A stretch of 29,517 bases of DNA from Daldinia sp. FL1419 (GCA_025201765.1 MU623599.1:1-29517); one strand, 5' to 3'. Positions 7,731 through 20,545 are shown, counted from the first letter of the stretch. Notes: generated by a model not told the origin, from the letters alone. Numbers and translations are program-made.

Positions 7731-9450
7731 AGCTGACAGGTGAATTTGGAGCGTATAATATTAAAAATGCAATCTTTTTATATCTTTAAGTTAATATATT
7801 CCTCTAATTATGCTTCCTTAATAACTTCTTTATTTATTTCTTATTTTTGTTATATTACCTTATTTACATTTCTAAACGTTTTGGCTTTTAAATGATTTGA
7901 AATATCCATTAGATTTATTTATTTTTTAAAATAGGTATACTTTTCTTTTGATAGTATTTTTGTAAGTCCGTTTGCGTTTATATTTTTTGAATTGATATAG
8001 TTAATTTTAATATGGCCTTTTTGAGTTTTTTGTTTGAGCCAGTGATTATATATATCTATATGCCTTAGTTTCGTTTTGAGTTTTTTGATGTCCTTAATAA
8101 TTAATTTAATTATTTGTTTATTATTGTATAATAAGAGTATAATTTGGTTTTTAAGCTTAATTCCGAGGTTTTTGATTAGTTGTGATATGTAGAATCCTTC
8201 TTTTGTAGTTTGAGCCAGGGCAAGTAGTTCAGTTTTAGTAGTAGAGGTAGTAATTGTATTTTGTTTGTTAGCTTTTTAGCTAATTGTTCCACCAAATAGT
8301 TTTATTGTATATGTTTGTGAGTTCTTTCGATCAATTGTGTTGTTGGTAAATGAGGCATTATTGGCGATTTTGAAGATGTTGTTTCTACCTAGTTTTAGGG
8401 TATATCTTTGTGTATGTTGGAAATATTGTATAATTTAGTTGGCCGTTGTATAATGTTTCGGGTTTGGATTTAGGTTGAATTGGGTTAGTTTTGAGTAGGT
8501 AAATGTAATATTGGGTTGGGTAATTATTGCGGTGTATAAGATTGAATTTATTTTTTATTAATATTGTTGTATTGATTAAGGTGAGGCTATTTTTGTATAG
8601 GGTAGTAGTTCTTTTTTTATTATAGGCATTTTAGGGATTTTTTTAGCTGTTCTTGCTAAGTTAATAATTTTGTTAATATAAGTAGATTGGCTTAACCAAA
8701 TTCGATGTTATGCTTAATCTCAAATTATTTTGATTTCAAGAAACCATTATAGTTCATTGTTTCCAATTAGTTTGTATCGTTTTTTAAGTTTGGAAATGAT
8801 TAATTTAACTTTTGGCTTAACCTTCTTTTAATATGCTATAATGATATTATCCATATATACAAAAAAAAGAATTCTATTCTTAATAAATATACATGGCTTT
8901 TAGGATATTAAAATAAAACTGAATTCTTTTAAAATTCTTAAGAGCTCCTATTGCCAAAAGAGAGGCAATTTTCGAAAATTGTAAAATGTTTTAATAATGC
9001 GAAATATCTTTCCTAGCTGTTAGTATCTTTAGGGCATATGCATAAATACGTTTTTTTTAAATTTTGCATTTATAAATACGTTTATTGCGTTATATTGTAT
9101 AAACTTAAAATTGTATTTAGTTGTTATTGTCATTAGTATCCAAAAAGATCTTTTAGTAAGTGTTAAGGCGTAGGTTTCTTTGTTACCAATTACCTGCTAA
9201 TCTTTTCTCACTATTAAGTATGCCTTGTACTGTTGGAGAAAATTATATTTATTAGTTTTGTAAATATAAACTTATATACACCCAAGCATTTGTTTGTTCT
9301 TATATTGGTTGTCTGATTGCGATATAGTCTCCTAGGTATACATATTGGTATGGCTTTTAAAATGGATTTGTTCGGCTTTTTGGAATATTTCGCATAATGG
9401 ATGATTTTGGATATCCGAATATTATTTTGGAGGTTCTAATAGGTTTTTTT
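7731..9450 (-). pseudogene. Copia pol remnant: reverse transcriptase and RNase H
   Basis: Read on the minus strand with several frames and stops, the copia reverse transcriptase is clear: CIWVYIYKTNKYN (one stop read as W) near 9250, QYNAINVFINAK (about 9062-9102), the active-site motif VYMDN (8846-8860), then LSQSTYINKIINLA and ITQPNITFTYSKLTQFNLNP. RNase H follows with STTEAELL-like remnants, KLRHIDIYNHWLKQ (about 8036-8080) and INANGLTKIL. The catalytic aspartates expected in QYDA and VDD read as N in QYNA and as DN, a G-to-A change in each. The protein cannot be functional. This is the strongest protein evidence for the copia assignment. Confidence 0.85.
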
Positions 9451-11600
9451 TATATATTTTCCTATATTTATTAATCTTTATTGAAAATATTTGAATAGAA
9501 TTATTTAAATTTTTTTTATTATATTAAGGGGGTTAATGGGTAAATTTTAATATTTTTGTTTTATTAATTACATATCTTTTGTACATGCCAATCCTGCCTG
9601 TTAAAGAGTTAGTATGAAATGTTATTTTTTATGGCGTATGATATTTATTATTAGGAGTGATACAAGGAACTATTGACATTTCAATGTGGATAGTGAGTAA
9701 AACCGCCGACGGAGAATTATCCAGAAAAAATAATGGATAGAAATGTGCCTTTATATAAGGGTGATCAATCTTTACAGCAGAGGTTTCTTCCCTTTCGTCC
9801 AACAGCCTGCCTGGTTTTATTGGCTTATTAATTATGCCTAACATATCCGTATTTTCGGTTTGCCTTAAAGGATTTGCTTAAATATTATTATGTACGTTTA
9901 TTCCTTTTTCAGATTGGGAGTTTTAGATAGATTTTAGTAGGTTGTTATATTGATCTATTTTATAAATCACCAGTTCATCTTTAAGTCTATTTTGTAATTT
10001 CTGGAGATTATTGTTAAAGACTTTGTTTTCCTTGAATGTAACGTTTTTCAGCTTTATTACCTTATTGGTGTGTGGGTTTTAAATTTTATATATATTTATG
10101 GATATATAGCTTATTAAGAAGCCTATCCATATTTTGGGATTGAGTTTTTTTAATTTATTTGATTTTTTAAGTGTTATTATTGTTATAGTGTAGGTTTTGT
10201 AATTGTATATCTGAAGGTGATTTTATTGAGGTTTTTAGTTATAAATTGTAAGATTGTTATTTATATTAATGTATATATGAAATTAATTATATAGCATTTA
10301 TTAATTTACTTTATATTATAATGTTTAATTGTGTAAATATATTATTATTTTATAAATTTTGAGTTATAAAGAATAAAATAATTTTAAATATGTTTTTATG
10401 GTTCTTGCCTTATCCTTGATTACACCTTCCAAGTGTTTGGCAGCATTATTTTAAGTTTGTATATAAGTTGTTGAAGGTTTGATTTTTATATATAGATTTT
10501 TTAAATATGTGCGAACTGTTGGCTTTCTTTTAGTAATTTCTTGATTAGATTCCCAAATTTTTGGGGTAATATTATATTAAATCTTTAAAATATTAATAAA
10601 ATCTTTTAAGGTTTTAATAATTGATGTTGTTGTTTGGTTTGTGAGGTAGTAGTTGAATATTATATTGGTTTATTGGTTTATAATTAATAATAGGTTTATA
10701 AAATTATTATTTAATTCTTTAACATTATAAAAATTAAGAACTAATTTTATTCTTGGGATTTTATTAATATATTTAAATATTTAACTTATTTAATATTTGA
10801 CCTTAATAATAATATATATTTTATAATCAATTATTTTAATTCTTTTAATTTAGATTTTAGTGCTTATTTTAACAAGGTTTTCTAGTATTTATAGGCTTGG
10901 ATGTCCTAATTTTAAATGCCATTTAAGTACATTTGTTATTAATATTTACCTTTTCCAATTAAGTTTATTATATTATATGTAAAATGTTAATTTAAATATT
11001 TTAAAAGGGATGTTTTTAAGTATGAATTGATTAAAACGATTAATGAATTCGGCCACGGTTTCATTGTTTTAAAGCTTTAAATAAGTGCGTTCCTAACGGT
11101 TGTTCTATTAGTATCCTTGCCTTCTAAGAATTTGTAGAGATATGAGGTTATAAGTGAAGTTTAAATAGTACGTTATATTTGAAAACTTGATTTTTGTAAT
11201 ATTGTTAGTGTATTTAATTTTAATATTAATATGTTTATAATTTAATATTTGGATTTTATTGTTTTTAGTAATGATATATTTTTTTGGAAGAGTTTTTTTG
11301 TAGTTAATGAATTTTGATATTTAGTTAAAGATATATATTGTGGTTTTTAAGTTTAATATAGTTGAGTTCTTTAAGGGATAGTGATTTACGTTATAAGTAA
11401 TGTTTATGATGTTTGTTATAAATGTTATTTTTAACTCCGAAATTACTACTTATTTCAATAATTAATTTTTATTTTCTTGGTTAGTTGCGTTATTTTTGTT
11501 TTTCTCCTTTTCCTTAAGGTTATTAAAAGTTTTTATTTTTGTTGTTAATTTGGGGTTATGTTTGATTTTTTTTTATATGAATATATTAAATTGTGTATTA
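9451..11600 (-). pseudogene. Copia integrase and linker region, decayed
   Basis: Position between the zinc knuckle and the reverse transcriptase implies integrase plus linker. The longest open piece (9629-9844, 71 codons) lies just ahead of the reverse transcriptase in a region that is usually poorly conserved. I could not recognise the HHCC or DDE motifs of the integrase by eye; the rest is AT-rich with frequent stops. Confidence 0.5.
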
Positions 11601-11639
11601 GTCTTGAAGTATTTAGGACACTTTAATTCAATAATATAA

Positions 11640-11720
11640 AAACATTCTTTAATTCTATAAGAACCTAAGTAAGCCTCACACTCGTCGCGCCTATATCTAT
11701 GTGTTAGCGGACATAAATAT
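11640..11720 (-). pseudogene. Copia gag zinc-knuckle remnant
   Basis: The minus strand reads DECEAYLGSYRIKECFY. With C-to-Y and H-to-Y reversed, this matches the CX2CX3HX4C knuckle followed by FY that fungal copia elements carry. Both lost ligands are explained by transitions (TGC to TAC, CAT to TAT). It lies on the 5' side of pol, as expected. Confidence 0.6.
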
Positions 11721-12839
11721 TGGTTAATATTTGTATCATTTTTTTTTTGTTTATTTGAATTGTTTTGATGTTTATTTGGCTGTTTGTTTTGTTTAGTTGA
11801 TTTTCTTTTACAAAGATTTTCTTTTTTATTAGAATTGTTAATATTGTTGTTTTTATAGTAAGTAATAAAGGCACTTCTATAGATTTTTCTTTTTCCTTTT
11901 TAATTTATACCTATAATATAGGTATAATTTTTAAAAGAATAAATAATATTTTTAAAAGTTAATATTCTATTATTAATTTTCTTTCAATATATTATTACTT
12001 AAATAGATGCCCATTTTTAAAGTACTAGCATTATTGCTTACAAAGTAATTAAGAACCATTCTTATAAATCAATAGTAGTAGTAAGTTTCTTATTTGTTCT
12101 ATATAGTATAGTTGCTTTTTAAGAGGTAATCCATTCCTCCCAATCTTTAAATTATTTCAAAAATAATATTGTTACTTTCTTATAACGTTCTTTTATTTTG
12201 TATTTATTAAAATTAATATCAAAAATTTTCTTAAAAATAATATATTTCTTTCAAACATCTTAGGTTAAAAGCAAAATTAATGTTTGGTAGGACTTTAATA
12301 TAGTTTTTACTATATAGTTTAAGAGCTGGATTAATTTATTATACTTAATATTATATAAAATCATAATTTGTATATATATTTGTATATTTTTATTATAGTG
12401 GAGCCTCTCAACTAGTATAAATTGGCTTATATTGCAAAAATAAGTATCTATAATAGAATTGTTAGGCGTATTTATTACATTACCTCATCTACCTCTTCTA
12501 GAAACCGACGGATTGTTTAAGTTTTTAGAGTTAGCTTCGTAATCTTCGATATTCGGTTATGCTGGTCGAAAGGTTAGAAAAAATAAAGGTCTCCCTGCTG
12601 GATTGGTGTTTTCTAGATTCAACCAATCCCACACGTCTAGATTGTAAACCAGAACCATAAAGGCCTAGTTTTATGCTTCCTAATCGCTGGATATAAGCAA
12701 TTAACTTTTTCTTGTAATATTTTTAAACAATATTATTTAATTAAATATAATTAAAGTTATATTGAGTGTGTATTTATGCGGTACGGTCAGGTTAATATTA
12801 ACTATATATTTATATCGGGATACAATTAAAACTTTTAAT

Positions 12840-12991
12840 TATTACACAATATATAGGGAAAAATTATAATTATAAAATTTAAGTTATTATTATTATTATT
12901 AGAATTTTAAAATAAAACAGTAAGGCTTTTTATGGAATTGTTGCAAGGGAGAGAATTTTTCTACGTTATTTTTAGGCTTATTAATCCAACA
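12840..12991 (-). repeat. Copia 5' LTR
   Basis: This copy is 152 bp, the partner of 7564-7715, with 87.5% identity and no indels. On the plus strand it runs from TATTACACAA to AATCCAACA, so its minus-strand start is TGTTGG, typical of copia LTRs. An apparent plus-strand open frame starting inside it at 12932 is antisense and chance. Confidence 0.93.
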
Positions 12992-12996
12992 CTTTC
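12992..12996. repeat. Copia target-site duplication, right
   Basis: CTTTC directly follows the right LTR and is identical to 7559-7563. Confidence 0.85.
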
Positions 12997-13133
12997 TTAT
13001 TTCATTAGTTACGCCACAATCCTGATTAACCAATCAGTTCCCAAAGAAATCTCTTATATTTTTGAACATTTTCAATTATTATATAATAACTTCCTATTAG
13101 AAATACATACAACCTATCTTAAAAAACCATAAA
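12997..13133 (-). pseudogene. Fossil reading frame, 5' half, split by Copia
   Basis: On the minus strand this contains EISLGTDWLIRIVA, followed by LMK and ER around stops, and continues in frame into 7558-7245 once the Copia insertion is removed. It is not recognised. Further upstream the frame holds more stops, and the true start cannot be placed. Together the halves give about 130 codons with six stops, roughly half the number expected by chance at this base composition. Confidence 0.4.
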
Positions 13134-13226
13134 TTTAATTATTTTTCAAATAATATCAATTATTAATATTTTTATATAAGTTTTAAATTAATATAATGAA
13201 TTAAAATAATTTGGGATTTTTTTTGT

Positions 13227-13266
13227 ACCCCGTGCGCGCGCCTATGGCTTCCCGTGGCGTACAACT
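13227..13266. other. Short GC island
   Basis: About 40 bp with GTACC at the left, a CGCGCGC run, two copies of CCCGTG and GGCGTAC at the right stand alone in AT-rich DNA. RIP prefers CpA, so CpG-rich tracts can survive. It sits at the outer edge of the left repeat array and could mark an element end. Confidence 0.5.
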
Positions 13267-13269
13267 TTT

Positions 13270-16160
13270 TAGAACTTACATCAACAAATTCCCTAAAGAT
13301 CGTTTAACCAAAATATTAAATAAGAGCTCTAATAACTAAATGCAAAGTAATTATATCTTAGGGAAGGTAAGTACTAAAGTGATCAAATAAAAGGCTAATA
13401 AAAATAATTACTAGTAATGGTAATTAATGCTTAAGAGAGAAAATCAACAATATAATCAATAAAAGAAAAAAATCATAAATTATTATAAGAAACTATATAA
13501 AAGGTAATACTTAAAAAACTTAACCTAATTAAATAGGAAACAATTTTGGAAGGCTTATTTATATCCAGAAAAAGTCTGTAAAAACCTTAAAAAAAGTTGT
13601 TCCATAAAAGCTTACAAAATATACCTTGCAATTCAATTACCTTATAATAAATTATATTTTGAAGAAGGTATTAAAGTAATCAAATAAAAAATTAATTAAT
13701 AAAAGTAATTACTAACGCTCGAAAAATAAAATAAATAATATATTTAATAAATAAAGAAAATCATAAATTATTGTAAAAAGTTATAAAAAAAATTAAATAA
13801 ATTAATATTTAAAAACTTAACCTGATTAGGTAAGAATTAGCTCTTAAAAGCTTATATATTAGATAGGAGCTCGAATTCAGGGTTAATACTATTGAATAGG
13901 AGCTCTAATAACTAAGTAAATATAAAGTAACTATATCCTGAAAAAGAATATTAAAATAATTAAATAAAAGAATTAATAAAAATAATTATTAACAATAATA
14001 ACTAACGCTCAAAAAATAATATTCAATAAAAAAACCAATTTATAAATTATTGTAAAAGTTATAAAAGAAAGTAATAATTTTATTAAACTTAATCTAATCA
14101 AACAAAAATTAACTCTTAAAAACCTATATATTAAACAGGAACTCTAATTCAAAATTAATACTAACTCTAATAGCTCTTGTAGGATATAACCTACCCTACA
14201 TTTCAACTACCATATAACAAATTATATTATAAATAAAATATTAAAATAATCAAATAAAAAAATTATTAAAAATAATTATTAACAACAACAACACACTCAA
14301 AAAATAATATTTATTAAAAGAATAAATTTATAAACTATCGTAAAAACTATAAAAAAAAGTAATAATTTTATAAAACTTAATCTGATTGGATAAAAATCAA
14401 CTCTTAAGGGCTAATATATTAAATAAAACTCTAATAATTCTTGCAGAATATACCCTAACCTACATTTCAACTAATAAAAAATATAAGGTAACTATATCCT
14501 AAAAAGAATATTAAAATAATTAAATATAAAGCTAATAAAAGTGATTGCTAATAATAGTAGTTAACGTTAAAAAAATAAAATAAATGATATATTTAATAAG
14601 AGAAAGAAATCATAAACTATTATAAGAAACTATATAAAAGGTAATACTTAAAGAACTTAATTTAATCAAATAAAAATTAAATCTTAAAGACCTATATATT
14701 AAACAGGAATTTTAATAGTTAAATATAAAATAACTATATATTGAAGAAGGTATTAAAATAATTAAATAAAAGAATTAATAAAGGTAATTACTGCTAACAA
14801 TAATAATTGGTGCTTAAAATAATATATTCAATAAAAGGTAAAAAATGCATATATTATTGTATAAAGTTCTATAAAAAAACTAATAACTCTATACTTAAAT
14901 ATTTGACTTAATTAACTAGGAATTAATTCTTCAAAACCTATATAATAAATAAAAACTCTAATTTAAGGTTAATACTAACTTTAATAACTCTTATAGGATA
15001 TACCCTGCTATACATTTTAATTACCTCATAATAAACTATATTCTAATAATATTAAAATAATTAAATAAAAGGTTAATAAAAATAATTGTTATTAATAGTA
15101 ACTGGTGTTTAAGAAATAGAATAGATAATATATTCAATAAAAGAGTAAATTTATAAATTATCGTAAAAGTTATAAGAAAGAATAATAATTCTGTAAAACT
15201 TGATTTGATTAAATAAAAAAATAACTTCTAAAGGCTTATATATTAAACGGAAGCTCTAATAACTATCTAAATATAATACAATTATATTATAAAGAAAATA
15301 TTCAAACAATCAAATAATAAACTAATTAATAAAAGTAATTATTAATATTTAAGAAATAAAATGGATAATATATTTAATTAGAAATATAGTTATAAATTAT
15401 TGTAAAAAGTTATAAAAAAAGCTAAATATATTAATACTTAAAAATTTAACCTGATTAGGTAGGAATTAGCTTTTAGGAGTTTATATATTAGATAGGAATT
15501 TTAATTCAAAATTAATATTATTGGCCAGGAGTTTAAATTAAATAAAAGCTTTAAGATAAAAAATGTATATATTTGTATGAAACGCTTTATAATAAATTAA
15601 CAATTTTATATTTAAGAACCTGAGTTGATCAAATAAGAAAGATAATTCTTAAAAACTTATTTATATCTAAAAGAGGTTGTGGAAACCTAAAAATATTAGT
15701 TCCATAAAAACTAATAAAATTTTATAAAATAATTTTAATTATATAATTATATTATTTTAAATATTAAAAAATAAATTGGATATTTGTATTATTAAATAAG
15801 AACTTTAATAACTCCTATAAGATATACCTTATACTTTAATTATTCTATAATAGGTTAGAGGTTATATAAGAGAGAAGATATAAGGTGATTATATTTTGAG
15901 AAAGATACTAAATAATCAGGTAAAAAAATTAATAGTGATAATTGTTTGTTAATGGTAGCGCGTACGAGGTTAAATAGATAATATATTTAACAAAAAAGCA
16001 AATTTATAAATTATTATAAAATTAATAAAAAAAATGTAATAATCCTTATAAACTTAAACTGATCAAATAAAAATTAACGCTTAAAAACCTATTCATATCC
16101 AGAAAAACCTGTAAAGACCTTAGAAGAGTTAGTTCTATGGAGGTTAATAGGGTTTATTAT
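13270..16160 (-). repeat. Left tandem array, about 250-300 bp units
   Basis: About ten degenerate units recur, each marked by AACTTAAyCTGATTA-like and TTATAAATTATnGTAAAA-like motifs. The first marker falls near 13517, 13816, 14085, 14374, 14655, 14909, 15198, 15446, 15616 and 16044. A larger block with TCCAGAAAAACCTGTAAAG recurs near 13565, 15660 and 16090. Read in reverse complement, the markers match the array at 28090-29440 (TTGATCAGCTCAAGTT and TCCTGCAGGAGCTATT), but units here carry about 150 bp more and are much more AT-rich. No coding sequence is visible. Confidence 0.75.
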
Positions 16161-16194
16161 TAAATATTAAATTAATAATTACAAAACAATATTA

Positions 16195-16239
16195 ATTAAT
16201 CCCGGAAGTCAAACTAATCGCGAAGTGATTAGTCCAAAA
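16195..16239 (+). repeat. Left copy of inverted 45-bp hairpin motif
   Basis: This motif matches the reverse complement of 27851-27895 over 45 bp without gaps; nine sites differ, all transitions. Its core, 16213-16233, is a palindrome with arms ACTAATCGC and GTGATTAGT around GAA (one G:T pair). It lies where the left array ends and the AT-rich interior begins, so it acts as the inner boundary of the left arm. Confidence 0.85.
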
Positions 16240-17212
16240 AAACTAATAACCTTATAAATTATATTTATAATATTAATATTTATATTTGAATAAAAAATAA
16301 ACATCTATATTATAATAATAACTGATTTTATGGTATTGTAATATTAAATTCTTACTTGTTTTAATAAAATTCTTATCCCTTTTATTTTATGGCTTTAAAG
16401 AATTTTATTGGATATTAATTATATTTATAAATGTAATAATAAAATTTAGATTAAATTAACAATTAAAATAATTATTTAAAAAGGTTTTATATTTATAGGG
16501 TTATTAAGGGTTCAAATTTAATTTTAGGTGGCCATTTTTATCCCTTAGAAGGATATTATTATGTTAGTAAGAATTTAATAATCCATTGGTATATAAAAAT
16601 AGAGTTATTAAATCTAATTTAGTATATGATTTATTTGAATAGTAAATATCTAAATAAAATTATTATTTATTAATAAGAAAATTAATTAAATATATTTAAA
16701 GTAATTAAGGTATAGCTAGAATAATAATATCAAAATAGTAAAGCTATTAATAGAAAGATATTAAATTTAAATATTAATTCTTTTTAAACTTTTTATTAAA
16801 GGTAAACATAATTACCTTATAGTATATTTTCTAAATAACATCACATTTATAAAACCAATATTTTCTTTCTTGAGGGGGAGAAGGAAAATGAATTATGTTT
16901 TAAGACATTGACCAAAAAATATATTAATTTGATTAAAGTAAGGAGTAGGATGAAAGTGCAATGGATAATATTATTAAACAAAGATTTTTAATATAAGGAT
17001 ATATTTCCAATTTCCTTAAAAAAAGTTAATAATAATAAAAAGTGCTTTTTACGAAGGCTAATCATAAACCAAATTTGGTTAAAATAAGAAATATACCTTG
17101 AATATCCTGGGAAGAAATCTTAGGAGTTAAAGACTAACTAAATTAGCAATATTAAAAATGTAAAATATTTTTATCAAAATTTTTTTAAAAATTTATTTTT
17201 AGGAATTACAAT
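16240..17212. other. AT-rich interior, no gene seen
   Basis: The sequence is heavily AT-rich with stops in every frame. A purine-rich run at about 16872-16890 (GAGGGGGAGAAGG) resembles a polypurine tract, but no LTR could be found beside it. Confidence 0.55.
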
Positions 17213-17650
17213 TTATCTAAAGAATTTCTAAAGGTTTAATTCTTATAAACCTCCTAGGAGGTTTCTCCTAGGAGTTTAAGGTTTACTTGAAGAACCTTTA
17301 AAGGTTTGTATCTTTACAAACCTCTTAAGAAGTTTTTCCTAGAAATTTAGGGTTCACCCAAAAAATTTCTAAAGTCTTTATAAATTTTTTAGAAGGTTTC
17401 TTTTAAGAGTTTAGGGTTCACCTAAAGAACCCCTAGAGGTCTATATCTCCATAAACCTCTTAAGAAGTTTTTCTTAAAAATTTGGGATCCATTTGAAGAA
17501 TTTCCAAAATTCTTTCAAACTTCTTAGGAACTTATTATATTCTCCAGACCTCAAACCTTAGATTTAAAGAACTTCTAGGGGTTTATATCCCTCCTAAAAT
17601 TATAAACTTCTTAAAAAGAAATTCTTAAGAAATTTATAAATCCTGGAAAT
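17213..17650. repeat. Tandem repeat of 64-71 bp with palindromic core
   Basis: Degenerate units carry a GTTCACCTGAAGAACC-like motif at 17281, 17352, 17416 and 17486 (steps 71, 64, 70), each followed by a CTAAAGGTTT-like motif and AAACCTCTTAAGAAGTTT. The best-preserved core, AAACCTCCTAGGAGGTTT at 17247-17264, is a perfect 18-bp palindrome. No protein is encoded. Confidence 0.75.
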
Positions 17651-20258
17651 TCTTTATTAACCCCAAATCTTTTATGAATTTAAATTTTAATTAATTAATT
17701 AATTAATTTATAAATTATCCCAATTACTTTAACAATAATTTTACAATATATAATTATAAATATAGGTATTTCTATTTTTTATTTTTAAAATTAAATAAAT
17801 TTTATATAAATTTATCCTTTTAATATATATTATTTTTGTTTAATATTATTTTTCTATTTGTTTTATTATAATTATATTATTATTAATAATTTTATTAATT
17901 ATTCTATATTTGTAAATTTATTAGATCTTTTTTAATCCTCCTTAACTTTTATATTTCTATATATATTTATATTATATATATTGGAGTATTATGGATAGAA
18001 CCATTTGAAATTAATTTAATAATTTTATTTTAATTATTATTTTAATTATTTATATTATTATTAATAAATTATAAAGAATATGTTTAATATTTATATATAA
18101 ATGTTTATTTATTAATATTTTATATTATTTTTTTAATTAATTTTGGTAACCCAAGAAATTATAGTGGATCCTTTAATGTTTGTATCCCTATAAATATTAA
18201 TTAATATTAATTTTATTAATGATATATAAATAAATGTTAAAGGAGATCTTACCTATATACCTTTATATATATTAATATAAATATTAAATATATTCTTTCT
18301 GGATTATAATCCTAATTTAAAAAATCTTTATTATATTGAATCATTTTCCAAACCATCCCCCATTTTTTCCTTATTATACAATGGATAATAGATTTAATGA
18401 TTACTATAAAGGTACATGGAAAGTCTGGTTTTGATTAGGAATTTATAACCATTTATATATTTAAATTATAATTAATAGCTTTTTTAATCACTTAATTTAC
18501 TATTTCTTTACCTACTATTTTAATATACATTAAAAATTCTTTAGATAAACCTATAATTACATAATTATATAAAAATATCAAAAATTGATATTACTATATT
18601 GAAATATGATAGTTTAAATTAGAAATAGATGTTTATTAACCTTGATTATTTTATATTTTTTATTATTAATTAATTTTATATAATATATAATATTAGATAT
18701 AATGTTTCTTATTAATATTAATAGGAGTATTATTATTAATTAATATTTTTTTAAATAAATTGATAATTATTTAAGTATATTTGATATTATAATAAATTTT
18801 AATATCTTATAAAGTATTAATCTATAAGTGTATATAAGTTTATTCTCTGGGAAATTTATCTTATTAATAATATAATTAAAATGTTTACTTGAAAAAATGG
18901 TTTTATATTACTCATGATTATTTAATAAATATTAATAAAGATTATATAATTGAAATAACCAATAAAAAAAAAATCTAGTTGGTATTGGTAATATTAATAA
19001 TATGAAGATTAATTTAAAAGTTATTTTAAATTATAATAATGTTTAAAATGCTTTAAAGGTTATCTATACTGGATCAGTTCTTCTCTTAGTACTATTATCT
19101 CCAATTTAACCTAATTATATTATAATATTTTCTTAATGTTTCTTTTTTTAAAACCTTATTATTTCAATTTATAATGGATTTGGTTAAGGTTGATTTAAAA
19201 ATTAAAATGTATTATAGGGGAAAGAAAATGCGATATAAAATATTTAATAAGGAAATCCTTTTATTGTAATAATTCTATAATTTTGGTCTTATTATAAATA
19301 TTATATTAAATCTGTATTTATTCTTTATGTGCCTCTTAATTGGTTGGTGTTGTTTAGAAAGTTGCTATTTTTAATTAAATCTATGAATTTTTTATTTATG
19401 ATTATTATGGGATATATTAGAGATTTAAAATAAGATAAAAGAAATATATTTTAAAGAAATAAGTCACCTTTATAAAATATTATGTATATGGATATTGTAG
19501 TTATTGCAGGATTTTATTTTAGTTTGCATATAGAAGATTTAATTGATTTGCAATATTAATTCTATTATTAATAGTGTAATTTTTAACAATTATAAAATAG
19601 ATAAATAAATAATTAAAATAAGATATATCTTTTATTAATACACCTAATTGGGATAAAATGGCTGAAAGCTTAACTATAAATAATATATTAAATTTAGTAA
19701 AAAAGTTTTTAAAGTAATTGGTTAGTTTTGGATATCAGATACTTTTATTCTTTACCCTACTATACCCCACCATCTAATTCTATATAATAAATATTAAGAT
19801 TTTAAAATAATAAGTATAAGAGTTTAAGATTATAATTATTTATTTAGGAATAATTAAATATAATTAAGATTAAAAAAGATAGGTTATTATTGAATTGTTA
19901 GTTTTAAGAGGAAAGGTGTATTTGGGTTATATTTGTAAATATGATACCTAAAAGAATGGCTTAAATATTCTTATATAAATAGTAAATTAATGGTTATAAT
20001 TTTATTTAAATTAGGAAATTAAAATGTTAGAGGACATATATTATGGAATTATAAAGCTCTTTTGGTTATAATGTCTTTTTAATTTAATTATATTCTGGTT
20101 CTTATTTTAGGAATTGCTAATAAGATTAAGGATAAGTCATTAATTTAATTATTTATTATATAATTATAATTTTAATTAAAATGTTAAAAAATATTAATAA
20201 TAATAATATATTTATATAAATCAAATTTAAATATTATTTTTATTTATTACTAATATAT
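17651..20258. other. AT-rich interior, no gene seen
   Basis: I see only AT-rich sequence with short direct repeats of ATTAAT type and stops throughout. No RNA gene, LTR or conserved motif could be identified. Confidence 0.55.
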
Positions 20259-20545
20259 ATATAAATTAGTAAAATAATGAGTTAGTAAAAGTGTATATGG
20301 TTATTAATAAATATATAAATTAATAAAAGTAGAAATTAATAAATATATGGGTTTATTATTAATATTATATTAGAACCAATGAAATATATATGTGGTTATC
20401 AATAGATATATAAATCAATAAAATTATGAGCTGGTAAAAGCGTATATGGTTATTAGGAGTCATATGAATCAATAAAATTGTGAGCTAGTGCATATACTTA
20501 TTAGTAAATATATGGATTAGTAGAAGGAAGTAGAATTTGGTAAAA
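20259..20545. repeat. Degenerate tandem repeat, about 54 bp
   Basis: Units of the form GAGCTAGTAAAAGCGTATAT then GGTTATTAG, TATATGAATCAATAAAAT start near 20279, 20428 and 20482; the last two are exactly 54 bp apart and the spacing between the first two fits nearly three units. Differences are mostly transitions. Confidence 0.6.

Larger units (their letters stand above)
7564..12991 (-). mobile_element. RIP-degraded Ty1/copia retrotransposon
   Basis: The element is 5,428 bp, on the minus strand, with 152-bp LTRs (TG...CA type before mutation), 5-bp duplications and a G-rich polypurine tract next to the 3' LTR. Domain order on the minus strand is zinc knuckle, a presumed integrase region, reverse transcriptase, RNase H: the copia order. 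Coding capacity is destroyed by many in-frame stops. A less mutated block at about 12490-12710 lies near the start of gag. No clear primer-binding site can be read next to the 5' LTR. Confidence 0.9.

Noticed and set aside
12932..13132. 66-codon plus-strand frame
   Set aside because: It starts inside the Copia LTR and runs antisense through the fossil frame, crossing an insertion boundary.
16866..16895. Polypurine tract of another LTR element
   Set aside because: No LTR pair or copia/gypsy motif could be found near it.
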